Shown here: positions 1 through 7,226 of the stretch, piece after piece | Numbering within the stretch: position 1 is the first letter of the stretch | Layout: every line of letters begins with the position of its first letter | From: an uncultured bacterium | Lineage (GTDB): Bacteria; Patescibacteriota; Minisyncoccia; Phycocordibacterales; PALSA-1337 | Assembly: GCA_903868845.1 (NCBI GenBank) | Contig: CAIPWS010000099.1 | Span: forward strand, 1 to 15,380 | DNA: 15,380 nucleotides | Direction: 5' to 3' | Notes under the pieces: generated by a model | What the model saw: the letters and a program-made list of their open reading frames with translations, nothing else | What the model was told of the DNA's origin: nothing | Database searches by the model: none | Made by a program: the position numbers and the translations under genes

Positions 1-88
1 ATCATTATGGACTGATTGGGATTCAATATTTTTATACCTCGTGGAAGATTCGCAAACTCTTCTATTATTTTATATAATCGTCTGGATA
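1..88. other. AT-rich stretch downstream of the first gene
   Basis: No gene or RNA can be supported here. GAAGA/TCTTC (43-47 and 57-61) forms only a weak hairpin. A further minus-strand gene may begin outside the window. Confidence 0.4.
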
Positions 89-1021
89 TCATTGCTTTAT
101 TATTTCAATACTCTTTCCATCCGAGACAATCCTCAGCTCTCCCACTTCCCTGATATTAAATCTCTGATCTTCCGGAATTCCTGCCAATGGATCTGGTTTT
201 ATTTTTGTAGAAACTTTTGCAGCCATCTTAACTGTCGTGCCTTTCGATTTTGAATAAACCAGCTGATCAGGCTCAGCTACAGTCATAAAAGTCGCTGCTA
301 TATTATTCGTAATAGCATTTTGAGAAAATATAAGAACTTCTGATTTCAGATCAGGACTGCTAGAAGCAATAAATTTCTGGATCTTCGGAGTTACGTCGCC
401 AGCCAACATTATTGAGGTTGAGCCATAGGAAATCTTGGCAACCAATTCTGGTCCGCTAGCTTTCGAATATATAAATGAGGAGCTAGCTACTGGAAAAAGT
501 ACGTCCAGTTTTACTGAACTAGTCGCTGAAACATTATCTAGACTGATCATATCTCCAGCCAAAACTTTCCTTATTGGAATCTTCGCTTTGTTGGCAATAT
601 CGATAAATGTCTGATAAATCTGATCCGATGAACTTGCTAGTTCGAAATCTTCCAGACTTACACCAGGCACAATCACCTCACCAACGAAATAGCGATTTAT
701 AACATCGATCAGTCCTGTAACATGATTGCTGTCGGCGGTGGTAACGATAATCTTGTCTATATTTCTTGCATAAAATGGCAAAATGGAACTGATATACCGA
801 ATAATCTCAGAATTTGTGCCACCATCTATAAGTATGCGCTTATCATTTGGTGTTCTGATGAAAACCGACTGACCACTTTTGAGAGACATGACATACACCT
901 CGAGCACTGGTGGCCTCCTATTTTCAAGCCAAACATATACAAGCACTCCCAAGACAACGACCAGACAAAAAAAGACGACAGGTAAGATCTTTTTGATTTT
1001 CTTCCTAGATATCTTAAGCAT
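89..1021 (-). CDS. Membrane-anchored ComEC-type metallo-beta-lactamase-fold protein with degraded metal site
   Basis: The 310-residue protein has a basic N-terminus and one hydrophobic segment (about residues 12-31), so it is probably anchored in the membrane with the rest outside. Residues 40-70 (SVFIRTPNDKRILIDGG) and the later MLAGDV match the beta-lactamase fold that forms the C-terminal part of classical ComEC. There that domain is thought to degrade the non-transported DNA strand. The metal motif HxHxDH should fall at 95-100, but it reads TADSNH: only D97 and H100 remain, the first His is Thr and the Asp is Asn. The usual VPHHGS segment is also replaced (around VLIFSQNAI). I infer a weak or non-catalytic protein, perhaps structural. 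It is a free-standing counterpart of the domain missing from the ComEC at 1745-3085, with sod on the other strand between them. No Shine-Dalgarno site precedes the ATG. Confidence 0.8.
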   Translation of the reverse strand: MLKISRKKIKKILPVVFFCLVVVLGVLVYVWLENRRPPVLEVYVMSLKSGQSVFIRTPNDKRILIDGGTNSEIIRYISSILPFYARNIDKIIVTTADSNHVTGLIDVINRYFVGEVIVPGVSLEDFELASSSDQIYQTFIDIANKAKIPIRKVLAGDMISLDNVSATSSVKLDVLFPVASSSFIYSKASGPELVAKISYGSTSIMLAGDVTPKIQKFIASSSPDLKSEVLIFSQNAITNNIAATFMTVAEPDQLVYSKSKGTTVKMAAKVSTKIKPDPLAGIPEDQRFNIREVGELRIVSDGKSIEIIKQ

Positions 1022-1042
1022 ACCAAGATGATACAGCCGCGA

Positions 1043-1098
1043 GATAAAATTTTAATGAAGAAGTTATCAAATTTTGATAAAAAAGAAATCAAATTTTG
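1043..1098. repeat. Copy A of a 56-bp AT-rich dispersed repeat
   Basis: It matches 3107-3162 at 53 of 56 positions and lies about 22 bp upstream of the start of the ComEC-like gene. It contains a perfect 8-bp inverted repeat, TTATCAAA-T-TTTGATAA (1064-1080). Its position between two divergent genes suggests a shared control region. Confidence 0.8.
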
Positions 1099-1106
1099 TT
1101 CAAAAA

Positions 1107-1115
1107 TGATATAAT
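1107..1115 (+). promoter_or_regulatory. Extended -10 promoter for sod
   Basis: TGATATAAT is a perfect extended -10 element (TG-n-TATAAT), ending 43 bp before the chosen sod ATG. No good -35 hexamer lies at the right distance. It makes a start upstream of 1159 unlikely, because the only longer reading would begin before the transcription start. Confidence 0.55.
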
Positions 1116-1158
1116 CAAAGTACAAATTATCAGTAAAAGCCGAATACCGGCCAAAAAA

Positions 1159-1755
1159 ATGAAACAATTTACAACTAAAACATTTACTATTCCAGTCTTA
1201 AAAGGAATATCCCAAAAGACAAACGAAGAACATCTCAAGCTTTATGCTGGATATGTGAAGAACGCCAACTCACTTCTAGAAACTCTTGGCCAACTCAGTA
1301 AAGAGGCTGAGAAAAACGCCTATCTTATAGGTGAACTTGGTCGTAGATTTAGTTTCGAGTTCAATGGTGTACGAAATCACGAGCTATATTTCTCTGCATT
1401 TGAGGGTGGCGCTAAAGCTTTGGCAAGTACAAGCACGTTGAAAAAATCTATTGAGGAAGAATTTGGACCGTTTGAAAACTGGCTTTCATCATTCAAAGCA
1501 CTAGCATTAACACGTGGAATAGGCTGGGCAGTTCTATGGTTCGATCGCAAAGACAAAAGACTTTTGACATCATGGGTAGATGAGCAGCATTTGGGACAAC
1601 TCAGCAACTGTGCTCCGATACTAGCCTTGGACATGTGGGAACATTCGTTCGTTGCAGACTATCAACCGTCCGGCAAAAAACAATATGTCGAAGATTTCTT
1701 CGCAAACATAAACTGGGATGTCATAGACAACAATTTTACTGAAGCTATTCGCTAG
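1159..1755 (+). CDS. sod: Fe/Mn-family superoxide dismutase
   Basis: The 198-residue protein is the usual length for this family, which converts superoxide to oxygen and hydrogen peroxide in the cytoplasm. The four metal ligands are visible: H25 (in HLKLYAGYV), H74 (in NHELYF), D158 and H162 (in DMWEHSF). The sequence cannot tell iron from manganese, although Q143 in DEQHL resembles the manganese-type second-sphere glutamine. I chose the ATG at 1159 because MKQFTTKTFTIP is the usual N-terminus and a strong -10 element lies upstream at 1107-1115. It is the only gene on this strand between two parts of a split ComEC. Its last 11 bp overlap the end of comEC tail to tail. An enzyme of oxygen defence suggests the cell meets oxygen. 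Confidence 0.93.
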   Translation: MKQFTTKTFTIPVLKGISQKTNEEHLKLYAGYVKNANSLLETLGQLSKEAEKNAYLIGELGRRFSFEFNGVRNHELYFSAFEGGAKALASTSTLKKSIEEEFGPFENWLSSFKALALTRGIGWAVLWFDRKDKRLLTSWVDEQHLGQLSNCAPILALDMWEHSFVADYQPSGKKQYVEDFFANINWDVIDNNFTEAIR

Positions 1756-3085
1756 GTTGCTTCTTAGATAGATAAAAATAGACCGCCATAAAGATGACGT
1801 AAAAGGCTACGACGATCCAACCCGAAAATAAGGGTACATGCACAGCGGCAAATGGTAGTCGTGCAAAATTTTGCACCATGAAGATCTCGTATGAAAGAAA
1901 GATATGTGAACACCAGCCGAAAAATTGAGACACCAGATAGGATACGAAGCCTGAAGAACCTGTCAGGAAAACGGCGAGCATGGTGAGGGGTATAAATGGC
2001 AAAACCAAAATATTTACTACAACTCCTATAATAGACAGCTGCCCCATCATATAAAGAATATATGGTGAAACGAAAATCTGTGTAGCGAAGCATGATGCCA
2101 CTGTGCCGCGCATACCAAATTTGTCTGGTATCCAGCCAAGGTGTTTTTCTATAGGTGATGCCAAAAGAATGAGTCCTAGTGTTGCAAGAAATGAAAGTTG
2201 AAATGAAGGATCATGCAATAGAATTGATGGATTTTGTATGAGCATAACCAAAGCTGCAAATATAAGAGCGCGTATGACGCTGTAGTCACGTCGTGAAAGA
2301 TCTGCAAACAAAGCTAGACTCGCCATGAAACACGATCTAACTACGGTTGCTCCACCACCAACCAAAACCCCAAACAAAATCATACCAACCCCACCTATAT
2401 ATATGCCCCAAACCCTAGGTAATGGAGAGAGCATTCTACGAAGAGCATCCGCGACTATAGTTATATTGAATCCAGACAAGACAACAATGTGAATGAGGCC
2501 GACAGTACGGAAATCATCAAGGAGTTGCGGTCCCAAAGCACTTTTTTCTCCAACTACCAGACCAGCTGCCAGAGCAGAATACGGCTCTCCAAGTGTACGA
2601 TTGAGGTTTTGTACAAACCTTTTCTTGAGATAAAACAAAATTCTAGAAAGACTCCGACCTTGTCCAGCAAGCATGCTTACATCGGCACTTTTTATCTCAA
2701 AAAATATGTCATCTTTTGCAAGATAGCCTTTATAGTCGAAGGATCGACCATCATCACTTTTGAAATTGTATGGTGTATTTAGTTTACCTGTGAAATTGAC
2801 CCTGTCACCATAAGAAAAACGCGGATACATCTTCGTTTTAACTTTTATAGTCATACCATCTGGGCAAGTATCACCTGAAGATAAGACTGATATCTTTTCC
2901 ACTTTTATGACCAATGATTGTCCTGTCTCTTTTATCTCCGGATCTGCAAAAACTGTACCGATTCCACCGACTTCACTCTTGAGACACTTGCCAATATCTG
3001 GGCTCTTCATGTTGAGCGATAAAATCACACGCCCGCCAGCAAGCGCAATAAGTATGGCCCAGAAAACAATGACTCCCTTTTTCAT
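1745..3085 (-). CDS. comEC: ComEC/Rec2-type DNA-uptake channel, lacking the beta-lactamase domain
   Basis: This 446-residue polytopic membrane protein would carry single-stranded DNA across the inner membrane in natural transformation. Residues 1-155 hold an N-terminal membrane segment and a soluble OB-like (DUF4131-type) part. From about 160 the Competence domain follows, with AAGLVVGEKSAL, then HIVVLSGFNITIV (the family's LSG motif), VVRSCFMA and DPSFQLSF, spread over many hydrophobic segments. It stops after the membrane region with the charged tail LSKKQPSE, where full-length ComEC proteins continue into a beta-lactamase-fold domain. A separate gene at 89-1021 encodes that fold. The gene shares 11 bp with sod at its 3' end. 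The 56-bp repeat lies just upstream of its ATG and may carry its promoter. Confidence 0.92.
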   Translation of the reverse strand: MKKGVIVFWAILIALAGGRVILSLNMKSPDIGKCLKSEVGGIGTVFADPEIKETGQSLVIKVEKISVLSSGDTCPDGMTIKVKTKMYPRFSYGDRVNFTGKLNTPYNFKSDDGRSFDYKGYLAKDDIFFEIKSADVSMLAGQGRSLSRILFYLKKRFVQNLNRTLGEPYSALAAGLVVGEKSALGPQLLDDFRTVGLIHIVVLSGFNITIVADALRRMLSPLPRVWGIYIGGVGMILFGVLVGGGATVVRSCFMASLALFADLSRRDYSVIRALIFAALVMLIQNPSILLHDPSFQLSFLATLGLILLASPIEKHLGWIPDKFGMRGTVASCFATQIFVSPYILYMMGQLSIIGVVVNILVLPFIPLTMLAVFLTGSSGFVSYLVSQFFGWCSHIFLSYEIFMVQNFARLPFAAVHVPLFSGWIVVAFYVIFMAVYFYLSKKQPSE

Positions 3086-3106
3086 GGAGTCATTATCACT
3101 CGACCA

Positions 3107-3162
3107 GATAAAATTTTGATGAAGAAGTTATCAAATTTTGCTCAAAAAGAAATCAAATTTTG
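3107..3162. repeat. Copy B of the 56-bp AT-rich dispersed repeat
   Basis: It has 53 of 56 bases in common with 1043-1098 and again begins about 22 bp upstream of a minus-strand start codon, here comEC. Compared with copy A, the first palindrome is broken, but a second one, ATCAAA-T-TTTGAT (3152-3164), is intact. AT-rich tracts of the same words continue to about 3197. Confidence 0.8.
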
Positions 3163-3221
3163 ATAAAATTTTGATAAAAAATAATAAAAATTATTCAAAA
3201 AGTTCTCAAAAGGGATCTGTG

Positions 3222-4046
3222 CTAATTATTGAAGCTCGCCATAATCTCAGCTTCTTCACCAATACTAAGAGCTTTCTTGAATCTAGCACCACGAGCTCCA
3301 CGAACCCTCTTCTCACATTCCTGCCACGTTTTGTGAGTCTGTATGACGCCATCAACTTTGCTCACATAAGAATAAGCCTTGGCATTGGATCTAGATGATG
3401 AGCTTTTTTTCGCCTCAACAAGCTCTTCATCATGTGAAATATCCAAAATATCGCGGCCATCCAAAACTTTCCTGTACTCTTTTATATCACCTGAAAAAAG
3501 ACTAAACTTTTCTGCATCATTTTCTGCGTCCTTTATTGCCGTCTTCTCTATATAACTATCAGCAAATGCTGTAGCTATAACATCACACCTTTCATTGCCA
3601 ACAATACCCACGTGACCACCGACGTGATGCCATTTAACTTTCGATGAGCCCAGAGAATTTATACTCTCATCTATACTTACCCAAATATCTTTGTTCAGCA
3701 CATCATCCTTAGTCTTGGTCTTCCAACCATTTCTCTTCCATCCATGAACCCATTTTGTTATGCCGTTTATAAGATATGAGGAATCTGTATAAATATCTAC
3801 CGATGAAATCTTCGCAGTCATAGATGTATCTTTTTTTACAGTGGCCCAAATCTCGCCCAGTGCTTTTGCCACAGCCATAAGTTCCATCTTATTGTTTGTT
3901 GTTCGACTTTCACCGCCACCGAGCTCTACAACATCTGCGCCATCAAGGTCGACGCGCGATATAGATATAATAATAGCCCCCCATCCACCAGGACCTGGGT
4001 TTCCACGAGACGAACCATCTGAAAATATTTTGTAATCCACCAACAT
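3222..4046 (-). CDS. rnhA: RNase HI with C-terminal viroplasmin-like hybrid-binding domain
   Basis: RNase HI cuts the RNA strand of RNA-DNA hybrids. Counting from a possible GTG start at 4055, the catalytic set is complete: D13 (FSDGSSRGNPGPGGWG), E58 (NNKMELMAV), D91 (YTDSSYLINGI), H148 (GGHVG) and D158 (NERCDVIA). After a charged linker (about 170-225), residues 227-273 (YSYVSKVDGV, TWQECEKRV, GARFKKA, EEAEI) match the small domain shared by caulimovirus viroplasmin and the hybrid-binding domain of eukaryotic RNase H1. There that domain is N-terminal; here it is C-terminal. ATG at 4046 is taken as the start because the GTG sits directly in front of a TATAAT-like string, but GTG at 4055 remains possible. 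There is no Shine-Dalgarno site. Confidence 0.93.
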   Translation of the reverse strand: MLVDYKIFSDGSSRGNPGPGGWGAIIISISRVDLDGADVVELGGGESRTTNNKMELMAVAKALGEIWATVKKDTSMTAKISSVDIYTDSSYLINGITKWVHGWKRNGWKTKTKDDVLNKDIWVSIDESINSLGSSKVKWHHVGGHVGIVGNERCDVIATAFADSYIEKTAIKDAENDAEKFSLFSGDIKEYRKVLDGRDILDISHDEELVEAKKSSSSRSNAKAYSYVSKVDGVIQTHKTWQECEKRVRGARGARFKKALSIGEEAEIMASFNN

Positions 4047-4068
4047 ATTATACACATTTTATGTCTGA

Positions 4069-4077
4069 TGCTATAAT
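4069..4077 (+). promoter_or_regulatory. Extended -10 promoter for the candidate ncRNA
   Basis: TGCTATAAT is a perfect extended -10 pointing away from rnhA into a 160-bp stretch with no gene on this strand. A start near 4084 is expected. The upstream TTATAC (4048-4053, 18-bp spacing) is at best a weak -35. Confidence 0.5.
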
Positions 4078-4101
4078 GCTCGCCAGTCGGCATCCGGTCA
4101 A
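4073..4101 (-). promoter_or_regulatory. Possible minus-strand promoter for rnhA, overlapping a divergent one
   Basis: TTGACC (4101-4096), a 17-bp spacer and CATTAT (4078-4073) fit a sigma-70 promoter pointing at rnhA, with a leader of about 20 nt. Its -10 overlaps the plus-strand TATAAT at 4072-4077, so the two would compete. Confidence 0.4.
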
Positions 4102-4240
4102 GTGAACAATGTTATCTCGACGATCTACTCACCTAATCCCACCTCACCATCGTCACCGTTGTTCGCTGGTACACAAGTACCAGTCGCAAGTAGTACTCTG
4201 GCCCGCAGGCATGTCATGTGCCTGCGGGTCATGACTTTTT
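4084..4240 (+). ncRNA. Candidate structured non-coding RNA, about 157 nt, unknown family
   Basis: The only sizeable gap between rnhA and recJ carries, on the + strand, an extended -10 promoter at one end and a GC-rich hairpin with a T-run at the other. Between them the sequence folds on itself. AGTGAACAATG (4101-4111) pairs with CGTTGTTCGCT (4157-4167) over 11 bp including two G-U pairs. Inside it GACGAT (4119-4124) pairs with ATCGTC (4149-4154), leaving a 24-nt loop rich in C (CTCACC and CCCACCTCACC). GGTAC/GTACC (4168-4181) is a second small hairpin, and CCAG (4083-4086) can close with CTGG (4198-4201). I do not recognise it: the SRP RNA loop and tmRNA features are absent, and a 6S-like role is only a guess. 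No convincing open reading frame is contained in it. Expression is inferred, not shown. Confidence 0.5.
4202..4240 (+). terminator. Hairpin and T-run ending the candidate ncRNA
   Basis: CCCGCAGGCA (4202-4211) and TGCCTGCGGG (4219-4228) form a perfect 10-bp stem with a 7-nt loop. TTTTT (4236-4240) follows 7 nt later. A competing hairpin, GTCATG (4213-4218) with CATGAC (4230-4235), touches the T-run directly. The T-run overlaps the recJ stop codon on the other strand. The stem could also protect the 3' end of the recJ message, but there is no T-run in that direction. Confidence 0.5.
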
Positions 4241-6038
4241 ATACTATGACCACGTCCTCTATTCTAAGCCGAAGCTCTGGTCTGCCACGGAAAGTTGATC
4301 TCTCTAGCGAAGCTACTATATGGCATTTTCTCTTAACGGCGGTCGCATTATCATTATCTGACAACAATTTTTTTGCCCATTCTGTCGTGGCGCCGAAAAA
4401 TGAGATGGCTGGAATACGAGATCCATTTTTCTTCATGAGACCAAGTTCAATATGCTCATTTCCTTTACCAAAAATTCGTATATTCGACGGCGTGACATTT
4501 TTCAAAATAAATAATGGCTTTCTATTTCCTACACCAAATGGAGCGAGTTTGGCAATATCATTATAAATATCCCAACTAACTTCATCTATCGAAATCTCTG
4601 CATCAACGAAATTATCCTCGTCTTGAGCTATGACCGCATTATCAGTAGCGATTGTCTTGGCTGCTTCATTTATTCGCATCTCTAGAAAATGAATATTCTC
4701 ATCAGAGACTGCAAATCCACCAGAATATTTATGTCCACCAAATTGTGTAAATGTCCCTTCTCTAGCTGCGCGCATGATTTCGACGACGTTCGACTTTCCT
4801 TCTGAACGACATGAACCTTTTATGATATTGTCACCATCTCTTCCCCAAAGAAATACTGGCCTATCGAATTCTTCTGCGCATGAATTTGCCGCAAGACCTA
4901 AAAGAGATGGCTTCCAATCTGGATTTCCCAATACAATAGCATATGGTTTTCCTGCAGGATCAGCGTTATGTCTCTCATTTAATATCTTTTTTATCTCCTT
5001 GACCAAAGAGGCAACTATTCCCTTTCTTTCATTATTTATATGATCCAAGTGCAAAGTTGCTTTGAGTGCATCTGCATCATTTTCCGCTGCCAGAAGATCA
5101 AATGCATCCATAGGAACGCCCATTCTAGATGCAGCATTTATGCGTGGTGTTATCATGAAAGCCACATCATCTTCTGTAAGATCTGGCTGTGAAATCCTCA
5201 GGTGACCGAGTAGTTGTTTCAATCCTTTTCTCTGACTTTTTCTCAAGACAGACATGCCATATTTTGCAAAAACTCTATTTTCACCAACCAAAGGCACCAT
5301 GTCAGACAAAGTCGCTATTCCGACCAAGTCTAGTAACCATTTCTCATGACCTTCTGGCAGACCCAGACGATCTTTCTTCAAAATAGCTTGTATGAGTTTG
5401 TATGCGACACCAGTTCCACAAATATTTTTGTCTGGATACTCACAACCTTCTTGTTTATGATCTATGATTGCAAATGCCACAGGCATTTTTTCTGGAGCTT
5501 CATGATGATCGGTGATGATAACCTCCATTCCGAGTTCATTTGCGCGAGCGACCGGTACGAAATCCGATATTCCACAATCCAAAGAGACTATAAGTTTCAC
5601 ACCTTCACTCGCGAGTTGCTCAACAGCTTCGGTGTTTATACCAAAACCTTCATTGTGACGATGTGGTATGTAAATTTTGAAATTCTTGAAGCCTATTCTG
5701 TGAAAGAAGTCATGAAACATAGCAGCTCCTGGTATACCGTCTGCATCATAGTCAGCATATATGGCTATTTTTTCAGCTTTTTCGCCCTGCTCGCCGTGAG
5801 TATTACTCTTTATCGCTTTTATAATACGCTCCGCAGACTTCTCGGCATCCTTCAGGAGAAACGGGTCATTTATATCCCTATCATAATCAGGTGACATGAA
5901 GATGTCAGCACCGGCAGTATCCTTAAAACCTCTATGAAACAAAAGTTGCGCCACTAGCGGTGAAAAATGCATAAGAGGCTCTCTTTCTTTTTCTGTGAGT
6001 GGTCGTCTCACAACATATCCGGAAGCATTCGATGACAT
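4239..6038 (-). CDS. recJ: Single-stranded-DNA 5'-3' exonuclease RecJ
   Basis: The 599-residue protein belongs to the DHH phosphoesterase superfamily and would degrade single-stranded DNA 5' to 3' in recombination and repair. Motif I is YADYDADG (about 95-101), followed by SLDCG (D154), the DHH motif in ITDHHEAP (D177, H178, H179) and CGTGVAYK. The DHHA1 domain shows GGHKYSGGF, and a C-terminal OB-like part ends RLRIEDVVIV. Length is normal for RecJ. The ATG lies 5 bp after the pgk stop, so the two are probably co-transcribed and translationally coupled. Next to comEC and pilus genes, RecJ may also process incoming DNA, which is inference. Confidence 0.95.
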   Translation of the reverse strand: MSSNASGYVVRRPLTEKEREPLMHFSPLVAQLLFHRGFKDTAGADIFMSPDYDRDINDPFLLKDAEKSAERIIKAIKSNTHGEQGEKAEKIAIYADYDADGIPGAAMFHDFFHRIGFKNFKIYIPHRHNEGFGINTEAVEQLASEGVKLIVSLDCGISDFVPVARANELGMEVIITDHHEAPEKMPVAFAIIDHKQEGCEYPDKNICGTGVAYKLIQAILKKDRLGLPEGHEKWLLDLVGIATLSDMVPLVGENRVFAKYGMSVLRKSQRKGLKQLLGHLRISQPDLTEDDVAFMITPRINAASRMGVPMDAFDLLAAENDADALKATLHLDHINNERKGIVASLVKEIKKILNERHNADPAGKPYAIVLGNPDWKPSLLGLAANSCAEEFDRPVFLWGRDGDNIIKGSCRSEGKSNVVEIMRAAREGTFTQFGGHKYSGGFAVSDENIHFLEMRINEAAKTIATDNAVIAQDEDNFVDAEISIDEVSWDIYNDIAKLAPFGVGNRKPLFILKNVTPSNIRIFGKGNEHIELGLMKKNGSRIPAISFFGATTEWAKKLLSDNDNATAVKRKCHIVASLERSTFRGRPELRLRIEDVVIV

Positions 6039-6043
6039 AAATA

Positions 6044-7159
6044 TTAGTTCAGTGCGTCTATTCCAGGCAAAGATCCGCTAGCCAAGAAGTCCAACATAGC
6101 ACCACCTGCAGTAGAGACAAAAGTAAATTTATCTTCAAGTTTGAGTGTAGCGATCGCGGCTAGCGTATCTCCTCCACCAACGATGGAAGTGACTTTTCCA
6201 GCACGAGCCGCTATCATCTTCGCAACTTCTAGTGTAGCCGCTTGATATCCTCCTTCATATAGTCCGAGTGGTCCATTCCATAAAATGAAACTAGCAGCGT
6301 CTATCTTCACCTTCAACAATTCAAGTGATTTTGGTCCAGCATCCATGATCTTCTCAAACTTCGTAACAGCATTTGCTGGTTTGATTTCGTGTGCTTCATT
6401 TATGATATCAACAGGTAAGACCAGTGCAGGATTCGAAAGATATTTGGAAAAATCAAAGTCTGTCACAGAGGTCAAAGACTTACCGACTTCATTACCTTTC
6501 GCTTTGAAGAAATCATTTGCGAGTGCTCCTCCGACAAATATACCGTCGGCCAAACGTATAAATCTCTCAAGCAATGGCAGCTTCGTCTCAAACTTGGCAC
6601 CACCAAGGATGAAAAGAAATGGATGCGTAGCATGGAAAGCTTGTGAAAGATTCTTTACTTCATTTTGAATCTGCAGACCAGCGAAACTTGGAATAAGTCT
6701 AGGAACACTAACTATAGAAGCATGTTCGCGGTGACATACAGAAAATGCATCGCCGACATATATATCACCAAGTGACGCAAGTTCTTTGGCGAACTTCGGA
6801 TCATTGGCTTTTTCACCATCGAACTGACGAAGATTTTCGAGAAGAATGCATGTACCACTTTTCATGGTTGCGATAGCGTCATTAGCACTTCGAATATTTT
6901 TCACAAAAGTTACTGGTACTTTGAGAGTTGTCAGGACATCTACGACTGGTTCAAGAGTATTCTTTTCACCTTCTACAACCTCCAAATGACTCATGAGTAT
7001 GACTTTGGCACCTTTGTCTCTCAGATAGTTAATAGTCGGCAAAGCCATGCGTATGCGATAGTCGTTTACCACCTTACCTTTTGCAATCGGTACATTGAAA
7101 TCTACACGCACGAGAACGCGGACATCTTTCAAGTATTCAATATCAGTGAGAGTTTTCAT
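6044..7159 (-). CDS. pgk: Phosphoglycerate kinase, short form
   Basis: This is the glycolytic enzyme that transfers phosphate from 1,3-bisphosphoglycerate to ADP, yielding ATP. VRVDFNVP and RIRMALPTI near the N-terminus, DAFSVCHREHAS, LGGAKFETK, FVGGALANDF, LWNGPLGLYE, GGGDT and STAGGAMLDFL follow the family in order. At 371 residues it is shorter than the usual 390-400. The loss is partly at MSHLEVVEGE, where most enzymes have SHLGRPxG, so this substrate-side loop is altered. STAGG replaces the common STGGG. It lies between tpiA and recJ in one direction. A promoter is suggested at 7187-7215, and the ATG is retained since TATAAT (7165-7160) abuts it too closely to serve as promoter. Confidence 0.95.
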   Translation of the reverse strand: MKTLTDIEYLKDVRVLVRVDFNVPIAKGKVVNDYRIRMALPTINYLRDKGAKVILMSHLEVVEGEKNTLEPVVDVLTTLKVPVTFVKNIRSANDAIATMKSGTCILLENLRQFDGEKANDPKFAKELASLGDIYVGDAFSVCHREHASIVSVPRLIPSFAGLQIQNEVKNLSQAFHATHPFLFILGGAKFETKLPLLERFIRLADGIFVGGALANDFFKAKGNEVGKSLTSVTDFDFSKYLSNPALVLPVDIINEAHEIKPANAVTKFEKIMDAGPKSLELLKVKIDAASFILWNGPLGLYEGGYQAATLEVAKMIAARAGKVTSIVGGGDTLAAIATLKLEDKFTFVSTAGGAMLDFLASGSLPGIDALN

Positions 7160-7186
7160 ATTATAGGCAATTATTACAATGCGCTA

Positions 7187-7215
7187 AGTATAGCACGATG
7201 CTCAGGTGAGTATAA
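7187..7215 (-). promoter_or_regulatory. Promoter candidate for pgk-recJ
   Basis: TGCTATACT (7195-7187) is an extended -10 element, with TTATAC at -35 (7215-7210) and 17-bp spacing. It lies in the 67-bp gap after tpiA, and the leader to the pgk ATG would be about 20 nt. Confidence 0.45.
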
Positions 7216-7226
7216 TTTGTTCAACC

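Noticed and set aside
89..1021. Repeated ASSS tetrapeptides in the ComEC-like protein as a true protein repeat
   Set aside because: Only three short copies at irregular spacing; low-complexity composition explains them.
826..1167. Minus-strand frame overlapping the start of the ComEC-like gene
   Set aside because: Shadow frame crossing the repeat and promoter region; no family features.
3163..3221. Terminator after rnhA from AATAA/TTATT and a T-run
   Set aside because: The stem has only A-T pairs in a low-complexity tract; too weak to call.
4202..4235. H-type pseudoknot at the ncRNA end
   Set aside because: One nucleotide would have to span a 10-bp stem, which is sterically impossible; alternative hairpins are more likely.
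4084..4240. SRP RNA, tmRNA or 6S RNA
   Set aside because: No SRP GGAAGCA-type loop, no tRNA-like end or tag frame; a 6S-like bubble cannot be shown by eye.
4102..4566. 154-residue plus-strand open frame
   Set aside because: It lies mostly antisense to recJ and crosses the ncRNA terminator; composition follows the opposite strand.
5346..5894. 182-residue plus-strand open frame
   Set aside because: It is antisense to the highly conserved recJ core and has no start signals or recognisable family.
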